In this document: piece by piece, positions 8,337-14,731 of the stretch
How the letters are laid out: each line of letters begins with the position of its first letter
How positions within the stretch are numbered: position 1 is the stretch's first letter
NCBI GenBank assembly: GCA_012730045.1
Contig: JAAYBR010000008.1
Span: 1-32,635 of the forward strand
Source of the DNA: Candidatus Hydrogenedentota bacterium
GTDB lineage: Bacteria; Hydrogenedentota; Hydrogenedentia; Hydrogenedentales; CAITNO01
Reading direction: 5' to 3'
Length of the DNA stretch: 32,635 nucleotides
Notes under the pieces: model-generated
Told to the model about the DNA's origin: nothing
Database searches by the model: none
Seen by the model: only the letters and a program-made list of their open reading frames with translations
Program-made: the position numbers and the translations under genes

Positions 8337-9692
8337 TCAGTAGTTGTAGCCCTGCTCGTTGTGCTGCGTAATGTCCAGACCATCCATCTCCTCCTGCGGT
8401 TTCACCCGCAGGCCGACGGTCGCGTCGAGGGCCTTCAGCAGGACCACCGACACCGCGCCGGACCACACCAGGGTGACCGCGATGCCCAGGAACTGCGCGC
8501 CGAGCTGCGAGCCGATGCCCAGCCCGTTCGGCGTGTAGCCGCCGAGGGCCTTCGCCGCAAAGACACCCGTCAGCACAGTGCCCAGCAGGCCGCCGACGCC
8601 GTGCACGCCGAAGGCGTCCAGCGAGTCGTCGTAGCCGAAATGCCGCTTGACCGACGTGGCGCAGACGAAGCACACGCCGCCCGCGGCGGCCCCGATAACG
8701 AGCGCGCCCAGGGGCCCGACAAAACCCGACGCGGGCGTCACCGTGGCCAGCCCGGCCACCGCGCCGGTGCAGATGCCCAGCACGCTGGGCTTGCCGTACT
8801 TCACCCACTCGATGCCCATCCACACGCAGGCCGCCGCCGCCGCCGCCAGGTGCGTCGCCATCATCGCCATGGCGGCCGTGCCGTTCGCCGCCACCGCGCT
8901 GCCCGCGTTAAACCCGAACCAGCCCACCCACAGCATGGACGTGCCGACGACGGCCAGCGTCAGGCTGTGCGGCGCCATCTGCACCTCGGGATAGCCCTGC
9001 CGTTTCCCCAGCATCACCGCGCACACCAGCGCCGCGACGCCCGCGTTCAGGTGGACGACGATGCCGCCCGCGAAGTCCAGCACGCCCCGGTCCGCCAGAA
9101 ACGCGCCCGCACCGCCCCAGACCATGTGGGCCACGGGGAAATAGGAGAACAGCGTCCACAGGCTCGTGAACAGCAGCATGGCCGAGAACTTCATGCGCTC
9201 GGCGAACGCGCCGATGATCAGCCCCGGCGTGATGATGGCGAAGGTGAGCTGGTAGCAGAAGAAGACCGGCTCCGGGATCGTCTGCGTCCCGTAGACGCTG
9301 TCCGGCGCCAGCCCCAGGCAGAACATCCGGTCCAGCCCGCCGATGAACGCGTTCAGCGTGATTTCGCCGGACACCATGCCCGCCGTGCTGAACGACAGGC
9401 TGTACCCCGCCACCGCCCACATCATCGTGACCACGCAGGTGATCACCAGGCACTGCATCAGCACCGACAGCACGTTCTTCGTGCGCACCAGGCCGCCGTA
9501 GAACAGCGCCAGCCCCGGCAGCGTCATGAACAGCACCAGCGCCATGGACGTCAGCATCCACGCCGTGTCCCCCGAGTCCACCGCCGAGACCGCCGCCTCT
9601 TCCGCCGCCGCGGACCCCGCTCCCGCCAGGGCCGCGAAAACCGCCGCCACCCACCGCAGACCTCTTCCCCGCGCCCAAACTGACCGATTCAT
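8337..9692 (-). CDS. amt: Ammonium transporter, Amt family
   Basis: A 451-aa membrane protein with an N-terminal signal-like segment (cleavage near GSAAA-EE) and about 11 hydrophobic helices, as in Amt/Mep/Rh channels. The twin pore histidines are visible: H214 in FAGGIVVHLNAG and H364 in DAFGVHGVGG. GLALFYGGLVRTKN and GAFAERMKFSAM are family signatures. AAGGAG lies 7 bases before the ATG. It moves ammonium/ammonia across the inner membrane. No glnK/glnB PII gene lies next to it in this window, although amt is commonly paired with one. It sits alone, with its own terminator, and an inverted repeat in its leader may be a control site. Confidence 0.95.
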   Translation of the reverse strand: MNRSVWARGRGLRWVAAVFAALAGAGSAAAEEAAVSAVDSGDTAWMLTSMALVLFMTLPGLALFYGGLVRTKNVLSVLMQCLVITCVVTMMWAVAGYSLSFSTAGMVSGEITLNAFIGGLDRMFCLGLAPDSVYGTQTIPEPVFFCYQLTFAIITPGLIIGAFAERMKFSAMLLFTSLWTLFSYFPVAHMVWGGAGAFLADRGVLDFAGGIVVHLNAGVAALVCAVMLGKRQGYPEVQMAPHSLTLAVVGTSMLWVGWFGFNAGSAVAANGTAAMAMMATHLAAAAAACVWMGIEWVKYGKPSVLGICTGAVAGLATVTPASGFVGPLGALVIGAAAGGVCFVCATSVKRHFGYDDSLDAFGVHGVGGLLGTVLTGVFAAKALGGYTPNGLGIGSQLGAQFLGIAVTLVWSGAVSVVLLKALDATVGLRVKPQEEMDGLDITQHNEQGYNY

Positions 9693-9713
9693 GCCGCCGC
9701 TCCTTGCGTTAAT

Positions 9714-9733
9714 TTCCTACGGAACTGTAGGAA
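9714..9733 (-). promoter_or_regulatory. Inverted repeat in the amt leader
   Basis: TTCCTAC-GGAACT-GTAGGAA is a 7-bp perfect palindrome about 20 bases before the amt start. It could be an operator or an RNA hairpin. No protein is suggested by the sequence. The rest of 9734-9970 shows nothing recognisable. Confidence 0.4.
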
Positions 9734-9970
9734 GTTTTCCGAATGGGTACGCGCCGGTGGCTCTCTCGAAGGGGCGGCAACGAGGAAACGCGGGGACACA
9801 ACTCTCCCGGAACCCGGCACTTTGTCCGGGTCTTGGCAATGTTTCCGCGGTGTTTTATGCTCCTCATGGTCTAGCCCAGACGCTTGGTGATGGACCCAAG
9901 AGAGCATGGGGCGTGCCAAGGGGCGCGGAACCGCACCCGGAAGCCGGGACGAGCCCCGGGGCGAGACGAC

Positions 9971-10084
9971 CCTGGGATCGCCAAGCTCCAGCTTGGCACC
10001 GCGCGCCCAAGCGCGCGCCCGCTCTTCTTCAGGCTACAGGCTTCAGACTTCAGGCTTCAGGAAGCAGGTTCCCGCCGTTCTCCG
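9971..10084. repeat. Hairpin repeat family B, copy 1 (left flank of orphan 1)
   Basis: Starts CCTGGGATC, then hairpin GCCAAGC-TCCA-GCTTGGC (9980-9997), a second hairpin GCGCGC-CCAA-GCGCGC (10001-10016), a CAGGCTTCAG-rich stretch, and ends GCAGGTTCCCGCCGTTCTCC. It is a direct repeat of 11536-11656; the first 76 bases differ at five positions. Confidence 0.8.
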
Positions 10085-10182
10085 TACCTCCGTGCGATAA
10101 CCCGCTTCCCCCTCTTCCTCTTGCCCTCTTTTCCTCCAGACTACAGACTACGGACTCCAGACGGCCCCATCCCCAGACCCTA

Positions 10183-10211
10183 TTGCATTCCCAAACCCCC
10201 TCCGCTATCAT
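10183..10211 (+). promoter_or_regulatory. Promoter in front of the orphan 1 cassette
   Basis: TTGCAT (10183-10188), 17-base spacer, TATCAT (10206-10211). The predicted start of transcription falls on or next to the ATG at 10218, so the first ORF could be leaderless. Confidence 0.5.
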
Positions 10212-10217
10212 AGACCC

Positions 10218-10382
10218 ATGCCCAGATACGCGACAGTCACCGCCCCCGGCATCGACCGGCTCTTCGGCGGGGAAGCCTTCGGTGAGCGCGTCAAGACGAC
10301 CCTCAGGAAACGTGTCCAACCCCTGTCCATCGGACAACAAAGAGGTTGGCGCGAGCACCCCAACGGAGACCAAGCGCTATGA
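10218..10382 (+). CDS. Small ORF (54 aa), possible leaderless gene or gene remnant
   Basis: Encodes 54 residues beginning MPRYATVTAPGIDRLFGGEA and ending GDQAL. It starts 6 bases past a TATCAT -10 element. Its stop overlaps the next start as ATGA (10379-10382), so translation could be coupled. It is GC-rich like the resident genes, unlike the AT-richer gene that follows, so it may instead be the 5' stub of a resident gene whose remainder was lost when the following DNA arrived. I do not recognise it. Evidence for expression is only positional. Confidence 0.4.
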   Translation: MPRYATVTAPGIDRLFGGEAFGERVKTTLRKRVQPLSIGQQRGWREHPNGDQAL

Positions 10383-11395
10383 GGAGGCAAGCCAACTGCA
10401 ACTGTTCCTGCGCATCGCACATATTGCCGCGGCCCAGTCGACGCTCTGTGTTGGGGTGTCTCTATGTTGCCATCGTCTTGTGCGGTTCCCAAGTATACGC
10501 ATCGCCCACCCCACCAAACCCAATTCAGGTTTCATATAGCCTTTCAAAGACGACCATAGTATCTGGCGAATTCGTAAGCATCATAATAACAGCGGTCAAC
10601 GCAGGAGATAAGACGCACTCACTTAGGATCGACGGCAATCATGTGTTTAAAACCGATGTGTTTAGCATAATAGTATCCGGAGCTGATGGCGCTGTAATTG
10701 GTGGTCACAAGAGAATACCGCCAATATATTCCAAAGCGCTAGTGAAGATGTTGCACTATCGCATCCGCACAAACGAATCCATTTCCATTTCATACCCTAT
10801 CCACCTTCAATGGGATACGCATTTTCCGGCAGGAGAATATATCGTTTGCATAGCGCCATTATCTATCACGGTGGGAGGCCAATGCTACACGATACCTAGC
10901 GCATCGATGAAGTTGAAGGTTGTCGGCGAGGACAACTCCTGCTTGATGGAGAAATATGACGAGTTGCTGCGATCAAATTTCGACAGAAAGGTTGTCCGCC
11001 GAGCCGAGTGGCGCAAAATTGACTTGATGGATATTCCGGCGGGATCTCTGGAGTTGCTGTGCGCCTATGGCAAGGAGGCCGTTGGCAGCCAAGTGCGTTT
11101 TCTCTATACGAAGAACTATGGGTTTGCATATTGGCCTGAAATAACAATCTATGCTTGGGACAATATCGCCCAATATGCAACATCGGAGGTGATCGAAGAG
11201 CTTATCTCTATTGTAGATGATCCGGAGTTTGCATACGGGGGCTTTCCTGGAAAGAATTACGACCCTGGAATCATATGGTGCCTTCATAGAATCTACGAAT
11301 GCAGCGATAGCAATGAGAGCGGGCGATTGCGTGAGATATGTGACATGATGCCAGAAAGGTGCAACTTCGAGGCGGCTCAGTATTCGAACGAATGA
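10379..11395 (+). CDS. Orphan exported protein of unknown function, AT-richer than its neighbours
   Basis: A 338-aa protein. I chose the ATG at 10379 (GGAG 10 bases upstream, ATGA overlap with the small ORF). The N-terminus has arginines followed by a hydrophobic stretch (SVLGCLYVAIVLCGSQVYAS), so it is probably exported. Residues about 45-195 are beta-rich (QVSYSLSKTTIVSGEFVSII, PAGEYIVCIAPLSITV), like an Ig-like or intracellular-proteinase-inhibitor-type sandwich. Residues about 200-338 look helical (TSEVIEELISIVDDPEF). Base composition and third-codon positions are clearly AT-richer than every neighbour. It is one of only two genes on the plus strand before 23259, and it lies between direct hairpin repeats. 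Likely acquired by transfer. Function unknown. Confidence 0.75.
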   Translation: MRRQANCNCSCASHILPRPSRRSVLGCLYVAIVLCGSQVYASPTPPNPIQVSYSLSKTTIVSGEFVSIIITAVNAGDKTHSLRIDGNHVFKTDVFSIIVSGADGAVIGGHKRIPPIYSKALVKMLHYRIRTNESISISYPIHLQWDTHFPAGEYIVCIAPLSITVGGQCYTIPSASMKLKVVGEDNSCLMEKYDELLRSNFDRKVVRRAEWRKIDLMDIPAGSLELLCAYGKEAVGSQVRFLYTKNYGFAYWPEITIYAWDNIAQYATSEVIEELISIVDDPEFAYGGFPGKNYDPGIIWCLHRIYECSDSNESGRLREICDMMPERCNFEAAQYSNE

Positions 11396-11535
11396 GTTCT
11401 TTGTTCGGACGATGATGTCGCCCTTCTGGAAAGCGGTGGCGGGGTGGAGATGATGGACATTATCGCCTTGGTGGACGGGTTTGTGCTCGTTCCCAAGTTT
11501 TGCTTGAAAACCAGGAAGGGCTGCGGACGGCGCCC

Positions 11536-11656
11536 CCTGGGATCGCCAGGCTCCAGCTTGGCACCGCGCGCCCAAGCGCGCACCCGCTCCTCCTCAGGCT
11601 TCAGGCTTCAGGAAGAAGACCTTAGACTTCAGGAGGCAGGTTCCCGCCGTTCTCCG
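11536..11656. repeat. Hairpin repeat family B, copy 2 (right flank of orphan 1)
   Basis: Same order and orientation as 9971-10084. The hairpin is GCCAGGC-TCCA-GCTTGGC (11545-11562), in which one pair is a G-T wobble. The GCGCGC-CCAA-GCGCGC hairpin, CAGGCTTCAG stretch and GCAGGTTCCCGCCGTTCTCC end all recur. A 77-codon ORF at 11444-11677 is mostly repeat sequence and is not called. Confidence 0.8.
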
Positions 11657-11730
11657 CGCCCCCGTGGCTCCGTGTGAGTCCCCTCTTCCTCCGGACTCAA
11701 GACGGACTTTCATTCCGCGCTTGGAAGACC

Positions 11731-11768
11731 AAGAGGCCAGGCTGGAGCCTGGCGATCCCAGGGGGCGC
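11731..11768. repeat. Hairpin repeat family B, copy 3 (inverted)
   Basis: GCCAGGC-TGGA-GCCTGGC (11736-11753) followed by GATCCCAGGGGGCGC. This is the reverse complement of the start of copy 2 and together they form a long inverted repeat across 11530-11768. Confidence 0.8.
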
Positions 11769-11826
11769 ATGGTTTGGGGACTGAAGGGGGCCGAAGCTGT
11801 TGCGGGAACCAATAGGAAAACCCCTG

Positions 11827-13683
11827 TCACTTCCCCGGGGCGGTCAGCTCCACGAACGCGGTCGCGCCGGGGCCCAGCTCCAGCGTGATGGGGTCTGGGG
11901 CGGGGAATGTCTTGCCGGAACGCCATTCGGTGGCGGAGGTCCAGGGCACGCGCGGGGTCAGGGTCACACGGGCGACGGCGGCCGGGTCGGTGACGGCGGG
12001 CTGGTCGGGCTTCTTGGCGACGCCGGCGTTGTTGACCAGCTCGACGACCCACCCGTCCGGCAGGCGGTTGACGGCGTACTGGACCGGATCCCCCGCCACG
12101 GCGACGGGCAGCAGCTCGTCGCGCAGGCGCGCGAGGCGGTCGTTGGCGATGGCGGCGGGGCGGCCTGTTTCGGGGTTTGTCCACGGCTCCAGCACCTCGA
12201 CCGCGCCCTGGCGGGCGACGCGTTCGAAGCCGTCGCCCAGGGCGTCGCGGTGGCGGGGCGCCATAAGCACGCGGCTGCCCCGGCGCAGGGCCTTTTCCAG
12301 TTCGGAGAGGAAGCCGTCGTCGAAGGTGATGTCCCCGGCGAGGAGGATGACCGGGTAGGCGGGCAGGACCTCCGGCGGCACGCTGGTCAGGAGCACGTCG
12401 AAGATCTCCCCGCAGGGCGTGGGCCGCAGGTAGCGGCCCTCGGGGTTGACGGGGTCCGGCGGGAAGTGGATGTGGTCCGCGTCCGGGAAAAGCTGGTGGT
12501 CGAAGAGGTCGCGGAGCTCCAAGTCGCCCGGCGTGGGCTCCAGAATGCCCCAGGGCTTCTCCATGTACCCGTTGTACCCGGCGAGGTGGTCGAGCACGAC
12601 GGCGACGGGGGTGTACGGCACGCCGCGGTTGTGGTCCCGCATGAACCGGAAGACCTCCGCCGCTTTGCGCCCGTGCTCCGTGAGCGTCCAGGGGGCCTCG
12701 GGTTTCTCGAAGAAGACGGCGATGCTGTTCTCGGGGGTGACCAGGGCCGCCCCGGCAAACCACGCGTGGAGCCACAGGCGCTCGTAGAGGCTGAGCGAGT
12801 GCCCGGCGTCGAGCCCGCGCGCGCCGCCCGGCTCGCGGCGCAGGGGGCCGCTGGTGGTGCACGCGCCGGAGAACCACGGGCTCACCTGGACGGAAAACGG
12901 CAGGTCCCACTGCCGCGCTGCGCCGCGCGCGAAGGCGATCTTGGACTGGGTGAACGCGATGTTCTCGCCCAGCTCCAGGCCGACGCAGCGCGCGCCCCAC
13001 TCGGCGGCGTAGGCCTCGTAGTGCGAGTGGCCGGTCACGCTCATGACGCGGCCCAGCAGGTCGCGGCTGCGGTTCATGAAATAGGCGCGCAGCGTGTCAT
13101 AGCACTCCCTTCGGGATTCGGGGCGGCGCTCATAGCCCGCCAGCCCCGGCGGGCGCATCCGGTGCCTGTACTTGTCGTAGTCCGCGCCGAAATTGCCGCG
13201 CCACCACGGCTCGTTGCACGACAGGTTGTGGAAGTAGTAGCCCCACTCGCCGAGCTGCACCGCCGTGAACACCCCGGCCGCGTCCATGGCGGCCAGGGCC
13301 GCCTCGTTCTCCGGGCCGGTGGTGCCGCGCCCGCCGACCACCTGCATGTCCCCGGCGGGATAGCAGACCACGGGCCACCCGACCGTCGCCAGAAAGTCAA
13401 AGAGCGGCTTCGCCCCGGGCACCGGCGACGGCCCCGGATCAAACCCGTTCCCCAGCCCCTGCTCCCTCATGACGGCAACCAGTTCCTTTAGCGTCTCCAG
13501 GTCGCCGGGCGTCCCGTACATGCTGAAGACCACCCCGTCCTGCCCCGGCAGCGGGCGCACCCGCAGCGGGCCCCCGGCCAGCGCGGCATGATCCGGAAAG
13601 GCGGTGTCCGCCCCGGCGGCGACACAAAGCAGGAACGCCCCAAGCCGGGCGGCGTTTCTCGTCCACAGGGGTGAAGAGGTCAC
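11827..13683 (-). CDS. Secreted glycosidase-like protein (TIM barrel plus GATase1-like domain)
   Basis: A 618-aa protein. The start is GTG at 13683 with AAGGAG 10 bases upstream, followed by a signal peptide (LGAFLLCVAAGADTAF). Residues about 45-390 read like a glycosidase barrel: VVFSMYGTPGDLETLKEL, WPVVCYPAGDMQVVGG, AVQLGEWGYYFHNLSCNEPW, VTGHSHYEAYAAEWGA and VQVSPWFSGACTT. Residues about 410-520 (PAYPVILLAGDITFDDGFLS) resemble the class-I glutamine-amidotransferase-like domain that follows the barrel in GH42-type enzymes. The C-terminal 90 residues are beta-rich. No family assignment is secure. Likely catalytic acids would be in LGEWGYY and AEWGA, which is inference. It stands alone between repeat regions with its own promoter. 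Confidence 0.75.
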   Translation of the reverse strand: MTSSPLWTRNAARLGAFLLCVAAGADTAFPDHAALAGGPLRVRPLPGQDGVVFSMYGTPGDLETLKELVAVMREQGLGNGFDPGPSPVPGAKPLFDFLATVGWPVVCYPAGDMQVVGGRGTTGPENEAALAAMDAAGVFTAVQLGEWGYYFHNLSCNEPWWRGNFGADYDKYRHRMRPPGLAGYERRPESRRECYDTLRAYFMNRSRDLLGRVMSVTGHSHYEAYAAEWGARCVGLELGENIAFTQSKIAFARGAARQWDLPFSVQVSPWFSGACTTSGPLRREPGGARGLDAGHSLSLYERLWLHAWFAGAALVTPENSIAVFFEKPEAPWTLTEHGRKAAEVFRFMRDHNRGVPYTPVAVVLDHLAGYNGYMEKPWGILEPTPGDLELRDLFDHQLFPDADHIHFPPDPVNPEGRYLRPTPCGEIFDVLLTSVPPEVLPAYPVILLAGDITFDDGFLSELEKALRRGSRVLMAPRHRDALGDGFERVARQGAVEVLEPWTNPETGRPAAIANDRLARLRDELLPVAVAGDPVQYAVNRLPDGWVVELVNNAGVAKKPDQPAVTDPAAVARVTLTPRVPWTSATEWRSGKTFPAPDPITLELGPGATAFVELTAPGK

Positions 13684-13710
13684 GGGATTAAAGCTCCTTG
13701 TTTGGAGACC

Positions 13711-13739
13711 ATCCTACCTGCCCGACGCCCGCCCGGCAA
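13711..13739 (-). promoter_or_regulatory. Promoter for the glycosidase-like gene
   Basis: On the minus strand: TTGCCG (13734-13739), 17-base spacer, TAGGAT (13711-13716). Confidence 0.5.
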
Positions 13740-13765
13740 CTCCATGCGGGATGGCCGAGAAGGTA

Positions 13766-13832
13766 GACGCGGCATCTTGCCGCGTTCTTCGGGTCAACGC
13801 GGAGCCCCAAGAACGCGGCAAGATGCCGCGTC
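13766..13832. repeat. 24-bp inverted repeat pair, each arm itself a hairpin (family C)
   Basis: The arms 13766-13789 and 13809-13832 are perfect reverse complements. Each arm also folds alone: ACGCGGCA-TCT-TGCCGCGT (13767-13785) and ACGCGGCA-AGA-TGCCGCGT (13813-13831), with 8-bp stems and 3-base loops. Confidence 0.85.
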
Positions 13833-13903
13833 CACTTTGCGGGCGGCCTCCCAGCTTGCTTCACTTGCAGCCCCAAACCGCCAGGGGCGCCGCCATGCCC
13901 CAG

Positions 13904-13941
13904 TCTCCCATGATTCCCCTGCTTCCCATAATTCCCATTCC
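13904..13941. repeat. Decamer-type repeat (TTCCCATAATTCCC family F)
   Basis: CTCCCATGATTCCCCTGCTT followed by CCCATAATTCCCATTCC. It is the same phrase as 23430-23466 and the reverse complement of 23321-23363. Confidence 0.7.
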
Positions 13942-13963
13942 GGACGAAACCGCGCCCCCCCCA

Positions 13964-14641
13964 TTACCCCGTCTTGCTCTTCGGGCGCAGGGTGAGGGCG
14001 CCGAGGGCGAAGAGGTTGCAGGAGAGGTAGTACAGGGGGTAGCAGAGGGTGCCGTTGATCGCGGCGCCGTCGCCGTAGCGCCAGCGGGCGACGAAGATGT
14101 CGGAGACGTAGAAGAGGACGGCCGCGACGAGGAACACGGGGGCGGCGTCGCGGGACGCGAAGGCGCTCACGACCATGAGGGAGATGACGGCGACGTAGGC
14201 AACGACGAGCACCGTCTCGCCGGGGGGCACGCCGGGCAGGAAGGCCCGCAGCAGCAGGGCCGCGGGCACCACGGCGGCCGCCGTCCCCGCCAGGGCGCGG
14301 CGGGGCCGGATCCCCGGGGCGGCGAACACGGCGGTGAACGCGACATGCGCCAGCAGGAAACTCAGCGCCCCGGCGACGAAGTGGCGGGAGCCGATCACAT
14401 CGCCGCCCCAGCACCCGGCCAGCCCGAGGAGAAGCCCCCGGCCGCGCCAGGTCTTGGGCGCGCCCGCCGCGGCGGCGGCGAGCACAAAGCCCGTGGACGC
14501 GCCGAGCACCAGCCGGACGAAGCCCACCGGCGCCGGCACGAACGGGTTCAGGGCCATCAGGGCGGCGCAGCCCAGCGACACGGCGCTGCACAGCGCGGCC
14601 AGAACGCTCCAGACGCGGGGGGAAACCAGGGGGGAAGACAT
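13964..14641 (-). CDS. YhhN-like (lysoplasmalogenase family) membrane protein
   Basis: A 225-aa protein with about eight hydrophobic helices. I chose the ATG at 14641 because AGGAG sits 6-7 bases upstream; a frame start at 14656 would contain that site. The pattern GGDVIGSRHFVAGALSFLLA, VAYVAVISLMVVSA, LFYVSDIFVARWR and YYLSCNLFALGAL matches the YhhN family, whose eukaryotic members (TMEM86) hydrolyse the vinyl-ether bond of lysoplasmalogens. The family aspartates (GD in helix 3, SD in helix 6) are present. The bacterial function is not established, so the enzymatic role is inference. It follows the isomerase-like gene by 90 bases, which include a terminator-like hairpin. Confidence 0.75.
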   Translation of the reverse strand: MSSPLVSPRVWSVLAALCSAVSLGCAALMALNPFVPAPVGFVRLVLGASTGFVLAAAAAGAPKTWRGRGLLLGLAGCWGGDVIGSRHFVAGALSFLLAHVAFTAVFAAPGIRPRRALAGTAAAVVPAALLLRAFLPGVPPGETVLVVAYVAVISLMVVSAFASRDAAPVFLVAAVLFYVSDIFVARWRYGDGAAINGTLCYPLYYLSCNLFALGALTLRPKSKTG

Positions 14642-14684
14642 CGAACGCTCCTGCAACGGGCCTCTCGGCGCGGTTCACGGGAAA

Positions 14685-14714
14685 CGCCCCCGCCCGCAGG
14701 GGCCGGGCGGGGCG
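14685..14714 (-). terminator. Possible terminator of the isomerase-like gene
   Basis: GC-rich stem: CGCCCC (14685-14690) with GGGGCG (14709-14714), and GCCCG (14692-14696) with CGGGC (14704-14708), with one bulged base. Only TTT follows on the minus strand, so termination may be incomplete. Confidence 0.45.
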
Positions 14715-14731
14715 CGGGATTACTGCGGGGC

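Noticed and set aside
9971-11656. Integron-type attC sites around orphan 1
   Set aside because: The flanking hairpins lack the paired core sites expected of attC, and no integrase gene or array of cassettes is present.
11444-11677. 77-codon ORF after orphan 1
   Set aside because: Most of it is family B repeat sequence, and the same peptide phrase appears from the other repeat copies. The first 25 codons could be a remnant, but nothing supports expression.
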